Shown here: positions 8,783-17,277 of the stretch, piece after piece | Position numbering within the stretch: the first letter of the stretch is position 1 | How the letters are laid out: every line of letters begins with the position of its first letter | Source: a bacterium | GTDB taxonomy: Bacteria; CLD3; SB21 | DNA length: 33,298 nucleotides | NCBI GenBank assembly: GCA_013359335.1 | Contig: JABWBZ010000005.1 | Coordinates: forward strand, 1 to 33,298 | Reading direction: 5' to 3' | The notes under the pieces: model-generated | The model's database searches: none | What the model was told of the DNA's origin: nothing | The model's input: the letters and a program-made list of their open reading frames with translations, nothing else | Position numbers and translations under genes: made by a program

Positions 8783-11176
8783 TTATTCGTATTTCAACGC
8801 GTCCACCGGTTTCGCCGACGCGGCTTTCAGCGCACGATGGCTGACCGTGACTAATGTCAGAATAAGCATTGCGCTTAATGCAATCACAAAGGGTTCAACG
8901 CCAATGTTGATGCGGTATGCAAATCCTTCAAGCCAACCCGAGAGTATCCAGTATGCCATCGGAATCGCGAGTAAGGTTGACAAAACGGCCATGGCCGTAA
9001 ATTCTTTGACAAACATCATGAGAATGGATCCCGTTGAAGCGCCGAGAACCTTGCGGACACCGATCTCTTTCGTACGTTTTTCAGCGACGGCGGCTACGAG
9101 CCCGAATAAACCCAGACATCCGATGCCAATAGACAAAACGGTAAAGATCGTCGTAATTTTGGACAACTGGCTTTCAAAACGGTACACCTGATCGAGGCGG
9201 TGATCGAGAAAGGAATAATCCATCGATTTTTCCTGATCCATGCTGTTCCATATATCTTCGATCGCCGCAATAGTTTCCTGAGCATGACCGGCTTTCAATC
9301 GGACCGTTATGTACGGCATGGCGAAATTGAACAAACCGATCACCATCGGTTCGATCGGCTGATGCAGGCTCGCAAAATGAAAATCTTTGACGACGCCGAC
9401 TATCGGACCGCTCACCGGGCCGCGATCACCGCTGGCAATAATCCGCCCGATCGGATTGTCCAGTTTGTATGCACGCACAGCCGACTCATTGACGATATAC
9501 GCGCCGCTGGAATCAGAAATAAATTCCTGAGAAAAATCACGGCCCTCGACGAGTTCCAATCCGTAAGTTTTGAGATAATCATAACCAACAAATATAAACT
9601 GTACCGGATGGCCTTGATCGTCGGCTATCGGCCCGAAAAACATCGAACGAATCCGGTATCCTTCGCCGGCAATCCATGAATGGCGCGTCACGGAAGCAAC
9701 GCCGGGCAAGCGCTCAGTTTGATACTTGAACCGTTCGTAATTCTGATTTAGCGCTACGTTGCTGCCTAAGGCGCGAATCAGGACATTCTGTTCTTTTTCA
9801 AATCCGAGATTCGTCGATTGGACAAATTTAACCTGCTGCTGAATCACCCACACCGCGCTGATCAGGCCGGCCGTCACGGTCAATTGTGAAACCACCAAAA
9901 CTTGACGAAGATTGAATACGGGGCGAAATGCTTTCACTCGCAAATTGCGTACGGGCGAAAAACTGGATAAAACCATCGCCGGATAGAAACCGGCTCCGAG
10001 TCCGACCATGACGATCAGGAATAAACCAAATACCGCCAGCGCGGGATCGGAATATTGCAGCGCCAATCCAAGATTCGTTGATTGGTTGAGAACCACTACA
10101 AGAAGTTCTGAAAGTCCCAGCGCGATCAAAAAAGCGAACGCCGTTTGCGCGACCGATTCCGTCAGAAACTGAAGTATCAATTGCCGCCGTTCTGCGCCCA
10201 TGACTTTGCGGACACCGACTTCTTTGCTGCGACGTTCCGACTGGGCCGTTGCAAGATTCACATAATTGATTCCGGCAACGACCAGCACCAACAGACCAAT
10301 AATAGAAAAAGTATAAATGTAAAATGCATTGCCGTTAGGCCGGACTTCACTGTCGGTCTGGGAATAAAGATGAATATCTTTAACCGATTGCAGCTCAAAA
10401 TTCGACCCCTTTCGGGTTTCAGGGAAATGTTTTTGAACAATCGTTGCAAGCTGCTTATGCACGTCACCGGCTGCGGCCGGATCTTTGATGCGAAAATACG
10501 TCCAGAACCCGTAATTAAACCAACTGGTCATGAAATCCGCATTGACAACATATTTTCTGAAATCTTCAAACGAAGCGAGCGCCTGAAAAGTAAAGTGGGA
10601 ATTCTCAGGATAATCGTATGTCACGCCGGTGATTTTATAATCGACGTAAATGGTATTGATCCGAACGCGAACCGTTTTTCCGAGTGCGGACACATTCCCG
10701 AAAAGGCGGTGTGCCGTATTTTGAGTCACGATCAGCGATTGCGGTTCTTTGAGGGCAATCGCCGGATCACCCTCGGTAAGACGAATCGATAATAAATCCA
10801 GCATCTCCGGTTCACTAAAAATAAAATTCGGCTCGCCGATAATATTATCACCGGCCCGCAAAACCGCGTCTTGTCCGAAGCGGTACATACGCCCGATTTT
10901 TTCGATGGACGGAAATTCATGTTTCATTATATCAGCCACGCCATAAGATACCGCCGCGGTCGGCTGAGGAACGCCGGTCGTATTGCGTTGAAGAATAACA
11001 CGATACAACCGATCGCTCTGATCTTGAAATCGGTCGTAATTCCATTCCCGCCGTACGTAAAGCGCAATGACAATAAAACAAGCCAGGCCGGCGCCCAATC
11101 CGAAAATATTCAACAGCGCATAAGCTTTTTGTTTGACAATCGTACGTAAAGCTATTTTAAGATAGTTTTGAAACAT
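8783..11176 (-). CDS. ABC transporter permease, MacB_PCD/FtsX type
   Basis: 797 aa; 'RRSKEVGVRKVMGAERRQLILQFLTES', 'KRTKEIGVRKVLGASTGSIL'; C-term KPVDALKYE. Confidence 0.93.
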   Translation of the reverse strand: MFQNYLKIALRTIVKQKAYALLNIFGLGAGLACFIVIALYVRREWNYDRFQDQSDRLYRVILQRNTTGVPQPTAAVSYGVADIMKHEFPSIEKIGRMYRFGQDAVLRAGDNIIGEPNFIFSEPEMLDLLSIRLTEGDPAIALKEPQSLIVTQNTAHRLFGNVSALGKTVRVRINTIYVDYKITGVTYDYPENSHFTFQALASFEDFRKYVVNADFMTSWFNYGFWTYFRIKDPAAAGDVHKQLATIVQKHFPETRKGSNFELQSVKDIHLYSQTDSEVRPNGNAFYIYTFSIIGLLVLVVAGINYVNLATAQSERRSKEVGVRKVMGAERRQLILQFLTESVAQTAFAFLIALGLSELLVVVLNQSTNLGLALQYSDPALAVFGLFLIVMVGLGAGFYPAMVLSSFSPVRNLRVKAFRPVFNLRQVLVVSQLTVTAGLISAVWVIQQQVKFVQSTNLGFEKEQNVLIRALGSNVALNQNYERFKYQTERLPGVASVTRHSWIAGEGYRIRSMFFGPIADDQGHPVQFIFVGYDYLKTYGLELVEGRDFSQEFISDSSGAYIVNESAVRAYKLDNPIGRIIASGDRGPVSGPIVGVVKDFHFASLHQPIEPMVIGLFNFAMPYITVRLKAGHAQETIAAIEDIWNSMDQEKSMDYSFLDHRLDQVYRFESQLSKITTIFTVLSIGIGCLGLFGLVAAVAEKRTKEIGVRKVLGASTGSILMMFVKEFTAMAVLSTLLAIPMAYWILSGWLEGFAYRINIGVEPFVIALSAMLILTLVTVSHRALKAASAKPVDALKYE

Positions 11177-11198
11177 TTAATTTAAATCTCCCGCGTTA

Positions 11199-12230
11199 TC
11201 ATTCTGTCAGCACATCAACGATCGTTTCATTTTTCATTCCGGCGTCTTTCATTTTGCGTACTTTCGACGCGCTGATTCCGTGAATGCCCATCTGGACGAT
11301 TTCATCCGTCGTAAATCCGAACGCTTTCATTTCACTCACAAAATTAGCTCTAAGACCATGAATGCCGAATTGAACGATGTCATCAACTGAAAAACCTTTG
11401 TCGGTCATGTCACGAACAAAACTCGTACGAAGCCCGTGAATGCCAAATTGTACGGCTTCATCGACAGAATAATTCAGCGCCTTCATGTCTTTGATAAATT
11501 CCGGCCGCACGCCATGAATTCCGATTTGGACAATTTCTTCAGAATCGAAGCCGAGTTCTTTCGCTTCTCGAATATAGCCGGGCTTCAAGCCGTGAATGCC
11601 ATATTGAATCGTTTCCTCGAGGTTATCCGCCAAGCCCTCCATGTCTTTGATAAACGACGGCCTGATGCCGTGAATCCCGAGTTGAACGATGGCATCCACA
11701 TCAAGGCCTTCATATTTGGCGTTTTCAATAAAATCTTTTTTAATTCCGTGAATGCCGAATTGCACGACTTCGGAAAGGCGATACCCGAGCGGCGCAAGCC
11801 GTTCAACGTAATCCGTTTCAACGTCGCACATTGCCAAATCGAAAATTTCGCTGTCTTTGACATTTTTGTAACCCCACGAATTGAGTTTTCCCACAAATGA
11901 TTCATCCGGTACGAAAACGTATGTGCCTGAAGCTTTATTTTTTTGGCTTTCGCCGGCAAAATAAATAATGCCTTGTTCGAACGGCATCGTGAATGTGATT
12001 TCTCCGCCGTCGGACTTAACCTTCGAACGGTCCAGCCCTTTGAATCGGTTGTAAGATATTCCCTGAAATGACGTTTGAGACCCTTTTTGATCGGGCCGTT
12101 TCATGGTCAATGAAAGTTCGTTATGACTGAAAACAGCTTCCCAGGTTCCTTCGAACCCATTATCGGCTGCATAACCATGAACAGCGGCCGCGATCAAAAG
12201 AGTAAGCAGGGAGAAAAGTATTTTTTTCAT
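11199..12230 (-). CDS. Secreted repeat protein with about eight 26-aa 'QFGIHGx(3-4)FIxxM' repeats
   Basis: 343 aa; signal peptide MKKILFSLLTLLIAAAVHGYA; beta-type N-domain (FEGTWEAVF...ASGTYVFVPDESFVGKLNSWGY); seven GIHG repeats at 26-aa spacing plus one degenerate copy (FDLAMCDVETDYVERLAPLGYRLSEV). Confidence 0.9.
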   Translation of the reverse strand: MKKILFSLLTLLIAAAVHGYAADNGFEGTWEAVFSHNELSLTMKRPDQKGSQTSFQGISYNRFKGLDRSKVKSDGGEITFTMPFEQGIIYFAGESQKNKASGTYVFVPDESFVGKLNSWGYKNVKDSEIFDLAMCDVETDYVERLAPLGYRLSEVVQFGIHGIKKDFIENAKYEGLDVDAIVQLGIHGIRPSFIKDMEGLADNLEETIQYGIHGLKPGYIREAKELGFDSEEIVQIGIHGVRPEFIKDMKALNYSVDEAVQFGIHGLRTSFVRDMTDKGFSVDDIVQFGIHGLRANFVSEMKAFGFTTDEIVQMGIHGISASKVRKMKDAGMKNETIVDVLTE

Positions 12231-12266
12231 TTGATTTATCTTTCAATATTATTCGCACCAGAGTTC

Positions 12267-12313
12267 ACAGAGAACGCCGAGAAAAACTTATTTAAAACCT
12301 CTGCGCCCTCTGT
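12267..12313. repeat. Intergenic imperfect inverted repeat (ACAGAGAACGCCGAG / CTCTGCGCCCTCTGT)
   Basis: Arms 12267-12281 and 12299-12313 pair at 12/15 positions. Confidence 0.6.
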
Positions 12314-12333
12314 ATTCTCCGGCGTGAGTTTCT

Positions 12334-14751
12334 TTATTCATATTTCAATGCATCGACCGGGTTCGCCGTCGCGGCGCGAATGGCGCGATAGCCTACCGTC
12401 AATGCGGCAATTGCCAGCGTAAACGTGATGGACGTGATAAAAACGCCCGGGCCGATTGAAATACGGTATGCAAAATCCTGCAGCCAGCCGTTCATCACGT
12501 AATACGCGATCGGCGCAGCGAATACAAACGCAATGACGACCAATTGAACGAATTCTTTACCAAACATTATCAGAATGTCCGAAACGCCGGCGCCGAGCAC
12601 CTTCCGTACGCCGATTTCTTTCGTTCTCTGTGTCGCGATGAATGATATCAATCCAAACAATCCCATCGATCCGATGAAAATCGCAATGCCTGAAAAAATG
12701 CGGAAAAGATTTGAAGCTTTTTCTTCTTGTTTGTAAAAATCCCGGATCGTCTCGTCGATAAAGTGATATTCAAAAACATATTCGGGGTACACGTTATTCC
12801 ACGCTTTTTCAATTTGAGCGATAACGTCATGACTTGAATTCATGGTGATTTTGAAACTGGCTTCGTAATAAGTTTCGATGCGCGACGTGATCAGGCACGG
12901 GGACATACTTTCATGCAGGGAATTCATGTTAAAATCTTTGACAACGCCTACGATTGGAATGTCGGCTCCAGCCCAGAAATTGATGATTTTACCAATGGCG
13001 TCCTGAGGCGTGGCTATCCCGAGTTTCCGCACCATCGCTTCATTGACGACAAATTCCTTCACGGTATCGCTGGGGGACAAATTGCGTCCGGCCAGTAAAG
13101 TAAGATTATAGGTCGGAATAAAATGGTCGTCGGCCGTCTTGATGTCGGCGTTATGCTTTTGAATTTCCTTCCCATCGTTGTACCGGAAATTCGAAGTCCA
13201 GCGGTTGCCCGACGTCGCGCCGGAGTACCCAAAACTAAAATCTTTAATGCCGGGAGCATTGGTCAATTGTGCCCGGAGGCTCTCTAATTTTATTTTTTCA
13301 TTTGTCGGCAATGGCACGGTCACGATCGCTTCTTTGTTAAAGCCCAAATCCATTTGCCGCAGGAACTGCATCTGCATCATCACGACAAACGTTCCGATGA
13401 TGAGCGTCTGCGTGATGGCAAATTGCATAACGACCAATCCTTTGCGTAGAAAAATGCCTCCGCTGTGGTTGGACGTGATTTTTCCTTTCAGAGCGACCGC
13501 CGGCTGAAAGCGCGACAATACAAAAGCCGGATAGAGTCCTGACAAAAATGTTACAAAACCAATAACCGCGAGCAAAAAAACAGGCACCATCGAATCCGTA
13601 AAAGGATGAAAAATTACTTTCAATTCCAGCGCACCGGTAAGCTTCGAAAAAAGTAATTCCGTCAACACCACCGACGCAATGGCTGCTAGGGACGTAATGA
13701 TGAACGTTTCGCCGAGCAATTGTCCGATTAATTGAGTGCGTTGAGCGCCCAAAACTTTCCGTACGCCGACTTCACGCGAACGCGTGACCGCTTGCGCCGT
13801 GGCAAGATTGATGAAATTAATGCATGCAGTAACGATCAGGAATATACCGATGATAGCGAGGGCCCACAGTGAACTCACGCTCGTCGTGCGATCGGAGAAA
13901 TTACCGTAACGCGTATCGTAATGAATGGTTGACAATGGCTGCAAGTGGTAAACACGCACCTCGGCGGGATTATCATTTTTAAAATACTTGCTGACAAATT
14001 CAGGAAAACGGCCTTCCAATTCCGACGGGCTACCGTTTTCATTAAGTAAAACAAACGTGTTAACGTTACTGCTGGTGTTATTCCAACTCGTGATATCAAA
14101 TCCGCTCCCGGTTTTACCGATACTGCGTAACGTCGCGTAAGAAACCAGAATTTTAAACGGAAAATCCGAGTTGGTCGGGAAATTCTTCATCACGCCGGTA
14201 ACTTTAAGATCACGCACATTGTCAAGCCGGACGACGCGCCCGATCGGATCTTCGCCGGGAAAATATTTAGTAACCATTTCTTCCGTGAGAACTACGGTGT
14301 TTGGTTCTGACAAACTGGCGCTTGGCGAACCATTCACCCATTCGAAATCGAACATTTCAAAAAATTCAGGTTCGATGTAAACAAGGCCATCGTTTTCCTG
14401 AAATTTTTTTGGCGTTCCTTTGGCGTCTGTAATGGTAATTAGGCCTGAACGCGTATATTCGCAAACGGTGACTTTTTCGATATCGGGAAAATCTGTTCGC
14501 AACGCCGGAGCCAGCGGCGATTGAGTACCGAAGTCATACAACATGCCGTCCGGGTGAGTACGATCGGTATTGACGCGGTACAAGCGGTTTTTCTTAGAAT
14601 GGAAATCGTCGAACGTCAATTCAAACCGTACGATCAGAAAGATCATGAGTGCACAAGTAATGCCGAGCGACAATCCGAGAACGTTGATCAGCGTATAACT
14701 TTTGTTGCGGCTTAGTTTCCGCAATGCCGTTTTGAAATAATTTTTGATCAT
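12334..14751 (-). CDS. ABC transporter permease, MacB_PCD/FtsX type
   Basis: 805 aa; 'TRSREVGVRKVLGAQRTQLIGQLLGETF', 'QRTKEIGVRKVLGAGVSDIL'; C-term NPVDALKYE. Confidence 0.93.
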   Translation of the reverse strand: MIKNYFKTALRKLSRNKSYTLINVLGLSLGITCALMIFLIVRFELTFDDFHSKKNRLYRVNTDRTHPDGMLYDFGTQSPLAPALRTDFPDIEKVTVCEYTRSGLITITDAKGTPKKFQENDGLVYIEPEFFEMFDFEWVNGSPSASLSEPNTVVLTEEMVTKYFPGEDPIGRVVRLDNVRDLKVTGVMKNFPTNSDFPFKILVSYATLRSIGKTGSGFDITSWNNTSSNVNTFVLLNENGSPSELEGRFPEFVSKYFKNDNPAEVRVYHLQPLSTIHYDTRYGNFSDRTTSVSSLWALAIIGIFLIVTACINFINLATAQAVTRSREVGVRKVLGAQRTQLIGQLLGETFIITSLAAIASVVLTELLFSKLTGALELKVIFHPFTDSMVPVFLLAVIGFVTFLSGLYPAFVLSRFQPAVALKGKITSNHSGGIFLRKGLVVMQFAITQTLIIGTFVVMMQMQFLRQMDLGFNKEAIVTVPLPTNEKIKLESLRAQLTNAPGIKDFSFGYSGATSGNRWTSNFRYNDGKEIQKHNADIKTADDHFIPTYNLTLLAGRNLSPSDTVKEFVVNEAMVRKLGIATPQDAIGKIINFWAGADIPIVGVVKDFNMNSLHESMSPCLITSRIETYYEASFKITMNSSHDVIAQIEKAWNNVYPEYVFEYHFIDETIRDFYKQEEKASNLFRIFSGIAIFIGSMGLFGLISFIATQRTKEIGVRKVLGAGVSDILIMFGKEFVQLVVIAFVFAAPIAYYVMNGWLQDFAYRISIGPGVFITSITFTLAIAALTVGYRAIRAATANPVDALKYE

Positions 14752-14784
14752 GCTTATGGCTTCCTTTTTCGAAACAGAGGCTTT

Positions 14785-17184
14785 TTATTCATATTTTAAT
14801 GCATCCACCGGATTGGCCGAAGCGGCGCGTATAGCGCGGTAACCGACGGTCACGGCGGCGATCACCAGCGCAAAAACCATCGCGCTGACGAATACTCCGG
14901 GACCGATCGTAATGCGGTACGCAAAATCCTGCAACCATCCGCTCATCGTGAAATACGCAATCGGCGCGGCGATGACGAACGCAATCGTGATGAGTTGTGC
15001 AAAATCTTTTCCAAAAATCATCAAAATGTCTCCGATACCGGCGCCAAGAACCTTACGGACGCCGATTTCCTTCGTACGTTGAGCCGCCATGAATGAAACA
15101 AGGCCGAACAGTCCAAGGCATCCAATGAAAATGGCAATCGATGCAAAAATAGTAAACAATCGTGACGTGCGTTGCTCGTCTTCATAAAACTGCTGAATCG
15201 TTTCATCGAGAAAACTGTAATCGTACACAAATTCAGGAAATGCTTTCGACCATGCTGATTCAATTTTACCCAAAAGTTCTTTCGAATTTTCCATGGTAAT
15301 CTTGACGCTCATGATATTGTAACTGCGAACTTGTGGGGACATCACCATCGGCTCGATCGCCGAATGCAATGAAGTCATATTGAAATTTTTTACTACACCG
15401 ACTATAGGCCTTGGATCTTCACCGTACACATACAGAGTTTTACCCACGGCATCCATCGGATTAGTCAGCCCCATTTTGGCAACGGCCGCTTCATTGATCA
15501 CCAGTTCATGAATCGTGTCGCTCATGGTATAATTACGTCCGGCAAGAAGTTTAAGGCCGTAAGTGGAGATATAATTTTCATCCGCGATTCGCATGTCGGA
15601 GATCATTTCGACAGGACCGGAAGGACTGTCTTTATAAACCATTAACGATGTCCAATGGCTTGTTGACGCAGCAGCTTCAAATCCGAACGTTACATTCTGT
15701 ATGCCCGGCTGCCTCATCAATTCTGTTCGCAATGATTCCATACGTGATTTATCCTTTACCGGAACATCCGTGATGACGATAGCGTCCTTGACAAATCCCA
15801 TATCGGTTTTGCGAAATAACTCCATTTGTTCGAACACCACAATCGTACCGATTATCAGCGCTTGGGCAATCATAAATTGAAAAACGACCAGGCCCTTACG
15901 GATCCATAAACCTCCGGTCGATGACGAAGATTGCCCGCCTTTCAAAACCGTCGCCGGTTGATATCCGGCCAAAATAATAGCCGGGTAAAATCCCGACCCG
16001 ATACTAATAAGCGCAATCAGGCATGCGAGAAAGAGCCATATATGCCCATGGCCGATGAGACTGAATTGTAAATGAAAATCAAAACTGCTGTTCAGCAGTG
16101 GAACAGCTAATTCCGTCAACCCCATGGCGATAACGCCGGACAAAATCGTAATCAAAAATGTTTCGCCAAAAAATTGAACAAGAAGTTGGGTGCGAAATGC
16201 TCCCAGCACTTTTCGGACGCCGACTTCCTTGGCCCGCGTAATGGCTTGAGCGGTAGCGAGATTGACGAAATTAATGCAGGCCGTTGCAACGAGAAATAAT
16301 CCGATAATCGACAAAGCCCACATGCTGGAACGGGTCGTGGTGTGAGTATAACTGTCGGTCTCAGGATTAAAATGGATATCACTTAAAGGTTGAACCTCAT
16401 ACCCGCGTTCATGGCGGCGGCGCTCGTCGAGAAAAGGTTTGGCCATGTCCGTCACACGCGCATTGAAATCCATTGCGTCCCAGTTTTCCGGCGCAAGCAC
16501 ATAGGTATTGATGCTACTCATGGTCGCGCCCCACTGCTCCAAGTTGCGGTTACGCCCGGCCGCGCGTTGCGTGCTATAGGAAATGAAAACGGTAAACGGA
16601 AAATTTGTATTCAAGCGCGGATCGGCCATAAGCCCAACGACGGTAAGATTGTCAAGATTATTTACATTGAACGTCTTCCCAAGTGGATTTTCATTCCCGA
16701 AAAATTTCTTTGCCATACTCTGACTTAGAACAACTGAATAAGGCTCCGCCAAAGACGACGGATGGCCTTCAATCCATTGTGCGTCAAAAATTTCAAAAAA
16801 TTCCGGTTCGACATAAGCAACTCCTTCACTTTCAGCAAATTTCTTGGGCGCGTTTGATCCATCAGGAATTGTAAACACACCGCTGGATACATAATAAACG
16901 GTAGTGGTTTTCACATCACTGAAATGTGAACGAATGGCCGCTCCAAGGGGAAATTGCGAAGCGCCGTTGCGGCCAACTTCTCCGTCACGATACCAAACCG
17001 TATTCACCCGATAAATACGATCTTTGTTTTTATGAAAAGCATCGTAACTCAGTTCGTGCTGAATGATCAGATAAATACACAAGGCACATGTCATTCCGAT
17101 TGAAAGGCCGGCCATGTTAATCAGCGTATAATTTTTATTGCGGCTTAATTTGCGCCACGCAGTTTTAAAATAATTTTTAATCAT
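14785..17184 (-). CDS. ABC transporter permease, MacB_PCD/FtsX type (close paralogue of 12334-14751)
   Basis: 799 aa; starts MIKNYFKTAWRKLSRNKNYTLINMAGLSIGMTCAL (compare MIKNYFKTALRKLSRNKSYTLINVLGLSLGITCAL); C-term NPVDALKYE. Confidence 0.93.
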   Translation of the reverse strand: MIKNYFKTAWRKLSRNKNYTLINMAGLSIGMTCALCIYLIIQHELSYDAFHKNKDRIYRVNTVWYRDGEVGRNGASQFPLGAAIRSHFSDVKTTTVYYVSSGVFTIPDGSNAPKKFAESEGVAYVEPEFFEIFDAQWIEGHPSSLAEPYSVVLSQSMAKKFFGNENPLGKTFNVNNLDNLTVVGLMADPRLNTNFPFTVFISYSTQRAAGRNRNLEQWGATMSSINTYVLAPENWDAMDFNARVTDMAKPFLDERRRHERGYEVQPLSDIHFNPETDSYTHTTTRSSMWALSIIGLFLVATACINFVNLATAQAITRAKEVGVRKVLGAFRTQLLVQFFGETFLITILSGVIAMGLTELAVPLLNSSFDFHLQFSLIGHGHIWLFLACLIALISIGSGFYPAIILAGYQPATVLKGGQSSSSTGGLWIRKGLVVFQFMIAQALIIGTIVVFEQMELFRKTDMGFVKDAIVITDVPVKDKSRMESLRTELMRQPGIQNVTFGFEAAASTSHWTSLMVYKDSPSGPVEMISDMRIADENYISTYGLKLLAGRNYTMSDTIHELVINEAAVAKMGLTNPMDAVGKTLYVYGEDPRPIVGVVKNFNMTSLHSAIEPMVMSPQVRSYNIMSVKITMENSKELLGKIESAWSKAFPEFVYDYSFLDETIQQFYEDEQRTSRLFTIFASIAIFIGCLGLFGLVSFMAAQRTKEIGVRKVLGAGIGDILMIFGKDFAQLITIAFVIAAPIAYFTMSGWLQDFAYRITIGPGVFVSAMVFALVIAAVTVGYRAIRAASANPVDALKYE

Positions 17185-17277
17185 GAATTTGAAATTCTTT
17201 TTAATACTTCATCACCCAGACGCACAGGAAAATTTAATTTAAAAACAAATGCCGTACACTACTCTGGCGTGAAAGTT

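Noticed and set aside
11250-11800. 78-nt periodicity as a CRISPR or satellite array
   Set aside because: The period equals 26 codons, repeats are diverged at the DNA level and conserved as protein; it is an in-gene protein repeat.
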